Shown: positions 50,067 through 58,455 of the stretch, in pieces
Position numbering within the stretch: the stretch's first letter is position 1
How the letters are laid out: each line of letters starts with the position of its first letter
Source of the DNA: Isoptericola peretonis
GTDB taxonomy: Bacteria; Actinomycetota; Actinomycetes; Actinomycetales; Cellulomonadaceae
NCBI GenBank assembly: GCA_023241745.1
Contig: JALQCY010000005.1
Coordinates: forward strand, 121,512-185,511
DNA: 64,000 nucleotides
Direction: 5' to 3'
Translations under genes and position numbers: made by a program
Notes under the pieces: model-generated
What the model was told of the DNA's origin: nothing
Database searches by the model: none
What the model saw: the letters and a program-made list of their open reading frames with translations, nothing else

Positions 50067-50684
50067 ATGAAGCGCACCCTTGTGCCCGCTCTCGTGATCG
50101 TCGCCGTCGCCGTGCTCGGCGCGTGCTCGAACACGCAGCAGCCCGCGCACGACATGTCCACCATGTCGAGCCCGACAGCGGAGCAGTCGCCCGCCGAGTC
50201 GGCGCCGTTCAACGATGCGGACGTCGAGTTCGCGCAGATGATGATCCCGCACCACCAGCAGGCGGTAGAGATGTCGGACCTGATCGCCGACAAGTCGGGG
50301 GTCGACCCGCGAATCTTGGACCTCGCCGCCCAGATCAAGGACGCCCAGGCCCCGGAGATCGAGCAGCTCACCGAGTGGCTCGAGCAGTGGGGCGCACCCG
50401 TCCCCGAGTCCGGCTCGATGGACTCCATGGGTTCGATGGACCACGGGTCCACGAACGGGATGATGAGCGCCGACGACATGGAAGCCCTTGAGAACGCCAG
50501 CGGCTCCGAGGCTGGCCGGCTCTTCCTGTCGCAGATGATCTCCCACCACCAGGGCGCCGTCGCGATGGCACAGACCGAGGTGGACGCGGGCGAGAACTCG
50601 GACGCGGTCGCCATGGCAGAGCGCATTGTCGAGACCCAGCAGGCAGAGATCTCGACGATGGACGAGCTCCTGTCCGAGAAGTAG
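50067..50684 (+). CDS. DUF305 lipoprotein (ferritin-like, copper-associated)
   Basis: A 205-residue secreted lipoprotein. The lipobox LGACS is at residues 17-21. Two repeats of the DUF305 motif follow: FAQMMIPHHQQAVEMSDL and FLSQMISHHQGAVAMAQTE, with M..HH..A...A residues lining a helical bundle. The middle is Met/Ser/Gly rich (SMDSMGSMDHG), typical of copper-handling proteins. DUF305 proteins accompany copper-resistance genes. It is followed by a strong hairpin. Confidence 0.9.
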   Translation: MKRTLVPALVIVAVAVLGACSNTQQPAHDMSTMSSPTAEQSPAESAPFNDADVEFAQMMIPHHQQAVEMSDLIADKSGVDPRILDLAAQIKDAQAPEIEQLTEWLEQWGAPVPESGSMDSMGSMDHGSTNGMMSADDMEALENASGSEAGRLFLSQMISHHQGAVAMAQTEVDAGENSDAVAMAERIVETQQAEISTMDELLSEK

Positions 50685-50696
50685 CCAGAAGGAGGT

Positions 50697-50728
50697 GGTG
50701 CGCCGGCCGTCATCGACGCCGGCGCACC
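50697..50728. terminator. Terminator hairpin after the DUF305 gene
   Basis: A perfect 11-bp stem, GGTGCGCCGGC (50697-50707) with GCCGGCGCACC (50718-50728), and a 10-base loop, 12 bases after the stop codon. Confidence 0.75.
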
Positions 50729-50772
50729 ATCTCGGTTCGCTCCTCCCATCCTCGAGCGCGCTAGGACGTGTG

Positions 50773-51729
50773 ATGATCTCCCCTGCCCGCATACCCGCCC
50801 GCATCCCAGCGACCGTCGTGTTGCTGCTCACCCTGACCGCTTGCTCCACGCCGCCGGGCGACTCGTCCCCGGCCCAGTCGGGCGGTGCGGCGACGGCTTC
50901 CGGCTCCTCGCTGAGCCGGGCCGACTTCTCGCATCTACATGCCCTCGTCTTCGACGAGCAGGACCGTTCCCTGTACGCGGCCACCCACACGGGGGTCTGG
51001 GCGTTACCGGACCCGACCACTCCGCCCGCGAGGGACGAGGCCGCCCCGCAACGCATCGGCTCCGGCATGCAGGACACGATGGGCATGGCGCTCGCCCCGG
51101 ACGGCGACCTCCTGGCATCCGGCCATCCCGGCCCTGGCGAGGCACCCGACCTCGCCACGCCGAACCTCGGGCTCATCCGCAGCACCGACGGCGCCCAGAC
51201 CTGGGAGTCGGTGTCCCTGGGTGGCGAGGTCGACTTCCATGCCCTCGCCGCAACCGACGACTCAGGGGCGGAACGCATCGCCGGCCTGGATTCGGCCAGC
51301 TCCACCATGTTCCTGAGCAACGACGCCGGCCAGACCTGGGATCGCGGCGCGACGATCCCGGCCCACGACCTGGCGTTCCTCGCCGATGATCCGGACCAGA
51401 TTCTCGCGACGACACCCGATGGTGTGCAGATCAGCCAGGACGGGGGCCGGTCCTTCTCCAAGCTCGCGGATGCTCCGCTACTGGTCTTCGTGGACACCCA
51501 AGCGAGCGGGGACATCGTCGGGATCGACACCAACGGCCTCGTTTGGACGGCGACACCGTCCGCCACCGGCTGGCGGTCGCACGGCACCGCCGCAGGCGGA
51601 GCGGTCGAGGCCATGACGACCGCGCCCAGCCCTGATGCCACAACGAATCTGGTGGTCGCCACCGAGGAGCGCATCATGTCCAGCCCGGATCTTGGTGCCA
51701 CATGGGTGTCGCTGGTGGAGATCTCATGA
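50773..51729 (+). CDS. Sialidase-like (BNR-repeat) lipoprotein
   Basis: A 318-residue lipoprotein with a lipobox LTACS at about residues 20-24. The mature part is a beta-propeller with BNR/Asp-box-like repeats (STDGAQTWESV, SNDAGQTWDRG, SQDGGRSFSKL, SSPDLGATWVSL). It fits the F510_1955-type glycosylhydrolase family found beside DUF305 and DUF6153 genes. No glycosidase activity is established; the propeller may bind or sense at the cell surface. Confidence 0.8.
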   Translation: MISPARIPARIPATVVLLLTLTACSTPPGDSSPAQSGGAATASGSSLSRADFSHLHALVFDEQDRSLYAATHTGVWALPDPTTPPARDEAAPQRIGSGMQDTMGMALAPDGDLLASGHPGPGEAPDLATPNLGLIRSTDGAQTWESVSLGGEVDFHALAATDDSGAERIAGLDSASSTMFLSNDAGQTWDRGATIPAHDLAFLADDPDQILATTPDGVQISQDGGRSFSKLADAPLLVFVDTQASGDIVGIDTNGLVWTATPSATGWRSHGTAAGGAVEAMTTAPSPDATTNLVVATEERIMSSPDLGATWVSLVEIS

Positions 51730-51859
51730 GGCCGCGGACGAGCGCGCCGACGCCGGCCTCCGACGCTTGCCTTCGGCACTGTTATCAATCCGTGACATTG
51801 GGGGCGACGCGGGGTATGTTCTCCCCACCTCGCAGCCCTGCGAGGCGCCCGAGCGGACG

Positions 51860-52016
51860 CCGAGCCCTGTCACCGCTTCGGGCAACACGCACACGTCATG
51901 ACAGGGACGGGGGACCCACTCACGGGCGCTGCGGCGTCCTCGGGGTGAAGCCGGACGGGATCTTCCCGTCGGCCGGGTCAGTCTCCGACCCGAACCCGAC
52001 AGCTAACCTCGCAGGC
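51860..52016 (+). ncRNA. Cyclic-di-AMP riboswitch (ydaO/yuaA type)
   Basis: The 301-base gap before the NlpC/P60 gene holds a clear ydaO-type aptamer. Elements in order: a stem CCCTGTCA (51865-51872)/TGACAGGG (51899-51906); GGGGGACCCA; a GGGGTGAAGCCGG segment; then CCGACCCGAACCCG and the highly conserved 3' block ACAGCTAACCTCGCAGGC. Such riboswitches turn off peptidoglycan hydrolase and osmolyte genes when c-di-AMP is high. The AGGAG ribosome site starts within a few bases of the aptamer's end, so translation or termination control is plausible. Confidence 0.9.
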
Positions 52017-52030
52017 GTCAGGAGATGACC

Positions 52031-52858
52031 ATGGCTTCACCGATTCCTCGCGGGCGCCATCGCGCCACCCGCGCCCCGATCACCCCACTGACTTCGCTGA
52101 CGCGGGCTGCCGGCACGAGCGTGAGCACCGTCGCACGCCGCGGGGCGCTGGCCCTGGCCGGCTCGGGAGTGCTCGTCTCGACACTCGGCGCTCCCGCTGG
52201 AGCCGAGACTGCCACCGACCACGGCAAGGCACTGAGCGCCGCCGGGCTGGATGCCATCACTGCCCAGGCCCGCCAGGCACTGACGGCGGCGCCTGCCGTC
52301 GCGGTGCCTGCTGACGCCGTCCTGACGGTGGAGAAGACAGCGGGCGGCACGATCACCCCCGCACCCGAACCGGAACCCGAACCCGCACCGGAGCCGGAGC
52401 CGGAGGTTGCTCCGGGCCCGGAAACTGACGCTAACGGCCAGTCCGCTGAGCGTTCCGCGGCGGCCCCCGGACCGGCCGAGGCAGGGTCCTCGCAGGAAGC
52501 GGCCCCCGACATCCCGGACGCGGCCAACGGTTCAGCGATCGTGGAGATCGCGAGGCAGTACCTCGGGGTTCCCTACCAGTGGGGCGGGTCGACCCCGTCC
52601 GGCTTCGACTGTTCCGGGTTCACGTCGTACGTGTATGCCGAGGCGGGCATCTCCATCCCGCGGACCTCCTCGGGCCAGCGCGACGCTGGCACGGTCGTCT
52701 CGCGCGAGGAAGCGCAGCCAGGTGACCTGATCTGGAGCCCCGGCCACATCGCCATCTACGCCGGCGGTGACATGCAGGTCGAGGCTCCGGTCCCCGGAAA
52801 GACGGTCCGGTACCGGTCGATCTGGCAGGACAACCCGACCTTCTTGCGGATGAGTTGA
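52031..52858 (+). CDS. NlpC/P60 peptidoglycan endopeptidase
   Basis: A 275-residue secreted protein. A signal peptide (about residues 25-60) is followed by a Pro/Glu-rich linker (PEPEPEPAPEPEPE) and a C40 cysteine-peptidase domain: FDCSGFTSYVY (catalytic Cys), PGHIAIYAG (His) and the downstream polar residue. ATG 52031 is preferred over 52025 because AGGAG ends at 52024, giving normal spacing. Its expression is probably set by the c-di-AMP riboswitch directly upstream. Confidence 0.88.
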   Translation: MASPIPRGRHRATRAPITPLTSLTRAAGTSVSTVARRGALALAGSGVLVSTLGAPAGAETATDHGKALSAAGLDAITAQARQALTAAPAVAVPADAVLTVEKTAGGTITPAPEPEPEPAPEPEPEVAPGPETDANGQSAERSAAAPGPAEAGSSQEAAPDIPDAANGSAIVEIARQYLGVPYQWGGSTPSGFDCSGFTSYVYAEAGISIPRTSSGQRDAGTVVSREEAQPGDLIWSPGHIAIYAGGDMQVEAPVPGKTVRYRSIWQDNPTFLRMS

Positions 52859-52967
52859 CGGTCGCTCGGCCCTGCGCGAGCTCGCGCCGCGCGGGGTCGA
52901 GCGCGCGTGGCAGACCGACGTCTGCCCGCATGCAGCCACGCGACCGCTCTGCCGCAAGGGACCCCAG

Positions 52968-53861
52968 ATGAAGCACGCCCACACCCAGAACCCGTCTGCC
53001 GATTCCTCCGGCAGGCCCTCCAGCCGCAGCGAACGCCACTCCAAGGGACGACACGCCAGCCTCCCGCCGTCCGCCACACGCTCAGCCCGCCGGCGAACCC
53101 TGCGCCCAGCCCGCCGCCTGCCCCTCGGCCCCGGCATCGGACTTGCGATCGCCGTGACGGCCACGACCTCGTTCACCGTGGCAACCGCCGACAACGACAG
53201 CAGCCGCCGGGCCTCCGCCATCGAACGCACGACGACACAAGAGACCACCTCCGACCCGGCGGCCCGCACTGAAGTCCCCGCCGCGCCGCCGATCGTGGTC
53301 GACCGGTCGGCGAAGATCTCGCGCGCCGAGGAACGCGTCGATCGCGTGAAGATCACTCCGGCACCCGCTCCGGAGCCGAAGGCGAAACCCGAGCCCGCAC
53401 CGGAGCCGGAACCCGAACCGGCCCTCGACGGTTGCAGCGGCGAGGCCACCGGGACCGGGTCGAACGGCCAGGTGCCCTCGAGCGAGCTGTGCGACCTCTG
53501 GGACGGACAGACGCACGTGCGCTCCGACGCAGCCGTAGCACTGGCCGAGGTGAACGAGGCCTACACCGAGCGATTCGGCGAGCCGATGTGCATCACTGAC
53601 GGCTACCGCTCCTACGACCAGCAGGTCGCCGTGAAAGCTGCGAAGGGCTATCTCGCAGCCACCCCCGGAACCTCGAACCACGGATGGGGACTCGCGGTCG
53701 ACCTGTGCCCGGAGACCTACGCCGGCGAGCGCTGGTCGTGGCTCGCTGAGAACGCGCCGTCCTTCGGGTGGGACAACCCTCCGTGGGCACGCCCGGGCGG
53801 TTCGAAGTACGAACCGTGGCACTGGGAGCTCACCGAGGAAGTCGCCCAGGTCGAGTCCTGA
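52968..53861 (+). CDS. D,D-carboxypeptidase, VanY-like (M15)
   Basis: A 297-residue protein. A basic N-terminus is followed by one membrane span (about 55-75), a Pro/Glu/Lys linker (EPKAKPEPAPEPEPEP) like that of the upstream P60 protein, and an M15 zinc-peptidase domain: CITDGYRSYDQQVAV, SNHGWGLAVDLC (HxxxxxxD) and PWHWELT. It should trim D-Ala from stem peptides outside the cell. The shared linker suggests it works with the P60 enzyme. Confidence 0.88.
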   Translation: MKHAHTQNPSADSSGRPSSRSERHSKGRHASLPPSATRSARRRTLRPARRLPLGPGIGLAIAVTATTSFTVATADNDSSRRASAIERTTTQETTSDPAARTEVPAAPPIVVDRSAKISRAEERVDRVKITPAPAPEPKAKPEPAPEPEPEPALDGCSGEATGTGSNGQVPSSELCDLWDGQTHVRSDAAVALAEVNEAYTERFGEPMCITDGYRSYDQQVAVKAAKGYLAATPGTSNHGWGLAVDLCPETYAGERWSWLAENAPSFGWDNPPWARPGGSKYEPWHWELTEEVAQVES

Positions 53862-53873
53862 GGCACGCACCCG

Positions 53874-53916
53874 GGCGGGCGACCTGACCTGCCAGATGGC
53901 AGGCTGGTCGCCCGCC
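53874..53916. terminator. Bidirectional terminator with nested stem
   Basis: GGCGGGCGACC (53874-53884) pairs with GGTCGCCCGCC (53906-53916), and CCTGCC/GGCAGG (53888-53893 and 53898-53903) forms an inner stem. It lies between the convergent carboxypeptidase and copper-ATPase genes. Confidence 0.8.
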
Positions 53917-53921
53917 TGCTC

Positions 53922-56183
53922 TCACGACGCAGGCACGTGCTGGGTATCAGCGCCCGGTGAGGACGGCTGAGTACGCTGGGGCGCGGACCGATAGGCGGCA
54001 GCGACAGACGCCGCAGGATTGAGGTCGAGACGGCGCAGCAGCTGGGCATTTGCCGCGACGACGATCGTCGAGAGCGACATCAGGATGGCGCCCACCTCCA
54101 TGGGTAGGACGAAGCCCACGGGAGCCAGCACACCGGCTGCCAGAGGCACGGCCGCGATGTTGTACCCGGCGGCCCACCACAGGTTCTGCTTCATCTTGCG
54201 GTACCCGGCGCGCGACAGCTCGATGACGGACAGCACCGACCGTGGGTCGTCGGAGGCCAGGATCACTCCGGCCGAGGCGATGGCGACGTCGGTGCCTGCG
54301 CCGATGGCGATCCCGACGTCCGCCTGAGCGAGAGCGGGGGCGTCGTTCACACCGTCTCCGACCATGGCCACGGCGCGGCCCTGCTGTTGAAGCTCGAGGA
54401 CCTTCTCGCTCTTGTTCTCGGGGCGCACGCCGGCGAAGACTTGGTCGATGCCCAGCTCGGCGGCGACGCTGCGTGCCACGGGTTCAGCGTCGCCGGTGAT
54501 CATGACGACGTGGACGCCGAGGGCATGCAGCGCGTCCACGGCCTCGCGAGACTCCTGACGCACCTCGTCCGCCAACGCCAGGGCACCCACCACCTGCCCG
54601 TCGATCAAGACGTGCAGCACCGTGGATCCCTGCTCGGACCACTCGCCGGCCTGGGCGAGGGAGACGGCTCCGTGCTCGGCAAGCAGGTTCGGCCCCCCGA
54701 CGGCAACCGTCCGACCCCCGACTGTCGCGGACACACCGACAGCTGTCGAAGCGCTGAAGTCGGACGCTTGCGGCACCTCCAGACCGCGCCTCTCGGCGGC
54801 GTCCAGGATCGCCCGGGCCAGCGGATGCTGACTGTCGGACTCGGCCGCGGCGGCTCGGGCGACGAGCTCGTCCTCCGTGCCGTCGACAGTCACGATGCCG
54901 CGCAACACCGGTTCGCCCTTGGTCAGCGTGCCGGTCTTGTCGAACAGCACGGCGTCGACGGTTCGCATGCGCTCCAGGGCGCCGCGGTCCTTGACCAGCA
55001 CGCCGCCGCGCGCCGCGCGCTCGGTCGAGATCGACACGACCAGAGGGATCGCGAGCCCGAGGGCGTGCGGGCACGCGATCACCAACACGGTGATCGCCCG
55101 AACCACCGCCAGATCCGGGCTGCCGACCACGCTCCACACGACGACTGTGACGATCGCGGCGATCAGCGCGAACCAGAACAGCCAGCCCGCCGCCTTGTCC
55201 GCCAACAGCTGAGCGCGGGTTGTCGAGGACTGCGCCTCGGAGACCAGTCGCTGGATACCCGCGAGGGCGGTGTCCTCGCCGACCGCCGTGACGCGCACTC
55301 GCACCGCGTTGTCCGTGGCGACCGTACCCGCGACGACCGGGTCCCCGACCTCACGCAGCACCGGCCGTGATTCTCCGGTGATCATCGACTCGTCCACGCT
55401 GGCACTGCCCTCGACGACGTCGCCGTCGGCGGGCACCCGACCGCCGGGCCTGACAATCACGACGTCGTCGAGCTCCAGCTGTGCCGGCGCGATCTTGACC
55501 ACCTGGTCGCCGCTGACCTTCTCCGCCTCGTCGGGCAAGAGTGCTGCCAAGGAATCCAGCGCCGAGGATGTCTGTGCGAGGGATCGCATCTCCAGCCAGT
55601 GGCCCAGCAGCATGATCACCACCAGCAGCGCCAGCTCCCACCAGAAGTCCAGCTCGTGCGAGAGAACCCCCAGGGTCGCGCCCCACGAGGCCACGAACGC
55701 GACAGTGATCGCCATCCCGATCAAGAGCATCATTCCGGGCAGGCGCGCTCGAACCTCCGAGACCGCGCCGGTCAGGAACGGCCAACCACCCCACAGGTAG
55801 ATCACCGTGCCCAGCAGGGGCGACACGACCGCCAGGCCCGCGACGTCCGGCAGGTCGTACCCCAGCAGGCCCGCGAACATATCGCTGAGCAGCACGGTCG
55901 GCACGGCCATCAGGAGCATGATCCAGAACAACCGCCGGAACATCGCCACGTGGTCCGCGCCATGTCCCGCGTGGCCGGCGTGATCGCCCGAGTGGCGCTC
56001 GTTACCCCGATGGACAGCGTGCCCCAGGTGATCAGGTTCGCCGTCACCGTGACCAGAAGGGCCGCGACCTCCCCCAGGCTCACCATGCGAGGGCTGGACG
56101 TGATGGACAGTTTCCCCCTGGCTGCCACCGGCATCGCCAGCCGGTGCGCGTTCAGGTTCGTGGTGCGAAGGGTGGGTAGCCAT
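53922..56183 (-). CDS. copB: CopB-type P1B metal ATPase
   Basis: A 753-residue heavy-metal pump. The N-terminus (about 1-80) is His-rich without CxxC domains. The membrane metal site reads ACPHALGLAIPL, the CPH form of P1B-3 (Cu2+/Ag+) ATPases rather than CPC. The phosphorylation site is DKTGTLTKGEP, and GDGVNDAPALAQADVGIAIG is the hinge. It should export copper or silver from the cytoplasm. An inverted repeat upstream (CATACC/GGTATG) may be its metal-sensor operator. Confidence 0.93.
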   Translation of the reverse strand: MATHPSHHEPERAPAGDAGGSQGETVHHVQPSHGEPGGGRGPSGHGDGEPDHLGHAVHRGNERHSGDHAGHAGHGADHVAMFRRLFWIMLLMAVPTVLLSDMFAGLLGYDLPDVAGLAVVSPLLGTVIYLWGGWPFLTGAVSEVRARLPGMMLLIGMAITVAFVASWGATLGVLSHELDFWWELALLVVIMLLGHWLEMRSLAQTSSALDSLAALLPDEAEKVSGDQVVKIAPAQLELDDVVIVRPGGRVPADGDVVEGSASVDESMITGESRPVLREVGDPVVAGTVATDNAVRVRVTAVGEDTALAGIQRLVSEAQSSTTRAQLLADKAAGWLFWFALIAAIVTVVVWSVVGSPDLAVVRAITVLVIACPHALGLAIPLVVSISTERAARGGVLVKDRGALERMRTVDAVLFDKTGTLTKGEPVLRGIVTVDGTEDELVARAAAAESDSQHPLARAILDAAERRGLEVPQASDFSASTAVGVSATVGGRTVAVGGPNLLAEHGAVSLAQAGEWSEQGSTVLHVLIDGQVVGALALADEVRQESREAVDALHALGVHVVMITGDAEPVARSVAAELGIDQVFAGVRPENKSEKVLELQQQGRAVAMVGDGVNDAPALAQADVGIAIGAGTDVAIASAGVILASDDPRSVLSVIELSRAGYRKMKQNLWWAAGYNIAAVPLAAGVLAPVGFVLPMEVGAILMSLSTIVVAANAQLLRRLDLNPAASVAAAYRSAPQRTQPSSPGADTQHVPAS

Positions 56184-56206
56184 CTCAATCCTTCCTCATG
56201 CCTCTG

Positions 56207-56225
56207 CATACCCTTCCCCGGTATG
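56207..56225. promoter_or_regulatory. Inverted repeat upstream of the copper ATPase
   Basis: CATACC (56207-56212) and GGTATG (56220-56225) with a 7-base C-rich spacer, 24 bases before the ATPase start on the minus strand. It resembles CsoR-type sites and the perfect palindrome at 47724-47744 (TACCCC/GGGGTA core), so a shared copper-type regulator is possible. Confidence 0.5.
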
Positions 56226-56302
56226 AGCGGGCCCGCAACGCCTGATGACGGCTTGCCAGCGCCTCAGAGTGGATCGGCTCTGACACGGATACGCGAGGCT
56301 GC

Positions 56303-56320
56303 ATCGGTCTATGTCAATAT
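56303..56320. promoter_or_regulatory. Candidate ArsR box before trxB-acr3-arsRC
   Basis: An ATCGnTnnATGTCAATnT sequence lies directly upstream of the trxB start. The same pattern occurs at 63209-63226 before the second arsR gene. The decamer ATGTCAAT(A/C)T in both suggests one ArsR-type repressor regulon serving both promoters. Confidence 0.55.
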
Positions 56321-56326
56321 AGAGGC

Positions 56327-57349
56327 ATGTCGATACAGCAGGTCCACGAGGTTGTCATCGTCGGCTCGGGCCCGGCGGGCTACACCGCGGCCGTCTACGC
56401 CGCGCGGGCTGGTCTGGCGCCCGTCGTGATCGCGGGCTCCGTCACCGCGGGCGGCGCGCTCATGAACACCACCGAGGTCGAGAACTTCCCCGGCTTCCCC
56501 ACCGGTGTCCAGGGCCCGGACCTCATGGAGGCCATGCGCGAGCAGGCCGAGAAGTTCGGTGCCCGCGTGCTGTGGGACGACGCCGAGCAGGTCGAGCTCA
56601 CCGGCGACGTCAAGACGGTCGTCACGGGCGGCGGCGAGACCTTCCGTGCCCGCGCCGTGATCCTCGCGACCGGCTCGGCTTACCGCGAGCTCGGTCTGCC
56701 CGAGGAGAAGCAACTGTCCGGCCGCGGGGTCTCGTGGTGTGCCACCTGCGACGGGTTCTTCTTCCGCGACCAGCACATCGCCGTCGTCGGCGGCGGCGAC
56801 TCCGCGATGGAGGAGGCCACCTTCCTCACGCGCTTCGCGTCCAAGGTCACCGTCGTGCACCGTCGCGACGGGCTGCGCGCCTCAAAGATCATGGCCGACC
56901 GCGCCGCCGCGGACCCCAAGATCGAGTTCGCCTGGAACAGCGAAGTCGCCGGGATTTCGGGCGACGACAAGGTGACCGGGCTGACGCTGCGCGACACCGT
57001 GACCGGCGAGCCGCGCCCGCTCGACGTCACCGGGCTGTTCGTCGCGATCGGTCACGACCCGCGGAGCGACCTCGTCAAGGGCCAGGTCGACCTGGACGAC
57101 GAGGGCTACATCCTCGCCGAGGGCCGTTCCACCCGCACCAACCTGCCCGGCGTCTTCGCGTGCGGCGACGTCGTGGACCACACCTACCGGCAGGCCATCA
57201 CCGCCGCCGGCTCCGGATGCTCCGCCGCGCTCGACGCCCAGGCGTACCTCACCGGGCTGGCCGACGCCGGTGGCGCCGGCACGCCTGCGGCTCCGAACCC
57301 CAGCGGTCTCCCGGACGCACTCGACGACGCGGCGGAGGTGGCCCGGTGA
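56327..57349 (+). CDS. trxB: Thioredoxin reductase of the ars operon
   Basis: A 340-residue flavoprotein. FAD-binding [10 protein letters not shown] is near the N-terminus, the redox CATC in [15 protein letters not shown]-binding [12 protein letters not shown], and a C-terminal FAD motif [16 protein letters not shown]. Within arsenic operons it regenerates the thioredoxin needed by the thioredoxin-type ArsC enzymes downstream. Its start follows the candidate ArsR box closely (no strong Shine-Dalgarno), so a leaderless transcript is possible. It overlaps acr3 by 4 nt. Confidence 0.93.
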   Translation: MSIQQVHEVVIVGSGPAGYTAAVYAARAGLAPVVIAGSVTAGGALMNTTEVENFPGFPTGVQGPDLMEAMREQAEKFGARVLWDDAEQVELTGDVKTVVTGGGETFRARAVILATGSAYRELGLPEEKQLSGRGVSWCATCDGFFFRDQHIAVVGGGDSAMEEATFLTRFASKVTVVHRRDGLRASKIMADRAAADPKIEFAWNSEVAGISGDDKVTGLTLRDTVTGEPRPLDVTGLFVAIGHDPRSDLVKGQVDLDDEGYILAEGRSTRTNLPGVFACGDVVDHTYRQAITAAGSGCSAALDAQAYLTGLADAGGAGTPAAPNPSGLPDALDDAAEVAR

Positions 57350-58455
57350 GCGGGGCCTCGACCGCACAGGCCGCCCGGCGGCTGTCCACCCTGGATCGCT
57401 GGCTGCCCGCCTGGATCGGCCTGGCCATGGTCGGCGGCCTGCTGGTGGGCCGGTTCGTGCCGGCCCTGTCGGACGTGCTGGCCTCGATGGAGGTGGGCGG
57501 CATCTCCGTGCCGATCGCGCTGGGGCTGCTGGTGATGATGTACCCGGTGCTGGCCAAGGTCCGCTACGACAAGGTCGCCGCGGTGACTGGGGACAAGAAG
57601 CTGCTGGTCAGCTCGTTGCTGCTGAACTGGATCGTCGGCCCGGCGCTGATGTTCGCCCTGGCCTGGACGTTCCTGCCCGACCTGCCCGAGTACCGCACCG
57701 GGCTCATCATCGTGGGCCTGGCACGCTGCATCGCCATGGTCGTGATCTGGAACGACCTCGCCTGCGGCGACCGGGAGGCCGCCGCCGTCCTGGTCGCGAT
57801 CAACTCCGTGTTCCAGGTCCTGGCGTTCTCCCTGCTCGGGTACGTCTACCTCACCGTGCTGCCCGGCTGGCTCGGCCTCGACACCCAGGGATTGGACGTC
57901 TCGGTCGGCGAGATCGCTCTCAACGTGCTGGTCTTCCTTGGCATCCCGCTCGTGGCTGGCTTCGCGTCCCGCTGGATCGGTGAGCGGACCAAGGGTCGCG
58001 ACTGGTACGAGGAGCGGTTCGTGCCGAAGGTCGGACCGTGGGCCCTGTACGGGCTGCTGTTCACGATCGTGCTGCTGTTCGCCCTGCAGGGCGACGCCGT
58101 GACCTCGAACCCGCTCGACGTCGTCCGCATCGCCCTGCCGCTGCTGGTGTACTTCGCCGTCATGTGGGGGCTCGGCATGATCCTGGGCAAGGCCCTGTCC
58201 CTGGGCTACGCCCGCTCGACCACGCTGGCGTTCACCGCGGCGGGCAACAACTTCGAGCTCGCCATCGCCGTCGCGATCGGCACCTTCGGCGCCACCTCCG
58301 GCGAGGCGCTGGCCGGCGTCGTCGGCCCGCTCATCGAGGTCCCGGTGCTGGTGGGCCTGGTCTATGTGTCCCTGTGGGTCGCCCGGCGCTGGTTCGCCGT
58401 CGACCCGTACGCCGTCGAAGTCCCCGCACGAGAGCTGGACGAGGTGAGGTCATGA
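57346..58455 (+). CDS. acr3: Arsenite efflux permease Acr3
   Basis: A 369-residue protein with ten hydrophobic segments. The Acr3 signature is present: [23 protein letters not shown] (essential Cys and the following loop) and [20 protein letters not shown]. It exports arsenite using the proton gradient. GTG 57346 overlaps the trxB stop codon (GTGA) and the arsR-arsC fusion start overlaps its end, so trxB, acr3 and the fusion are tightly coupled. Confidence 0.95.
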   Translation: MSGASTAQAARRLSTLDRWLPAWIGLAMVGGLLVGRFVPALSDVLASMEVGGISVPIALGLLVMMYPVLAKVRYDKVAAVTGDKKLLVSSLLLNWIVGPALMFALAWTFLPDLPEYRTGLIIVGLARCIAMVVIWNDLACGDREAAAVLVAINSVFQVLAFSLLGYVYLTVLPGWLGLDTQGLDVSVGEIALNVLVFLGIPLVAGFASRWIGERTKGRDWYEERFVPKVGPWALYGLLFTIVLLFALQGDAVTSNPLDVVRIALPLLVYFAVMWGLGMILGKALSLGYARSTTLAFTAAGNNFELAIAVAIGTFGATSGEALAGVVGPLIEVPVLVGLVYVSLWVARRWFAVDPYAVEVPARELDEVRS

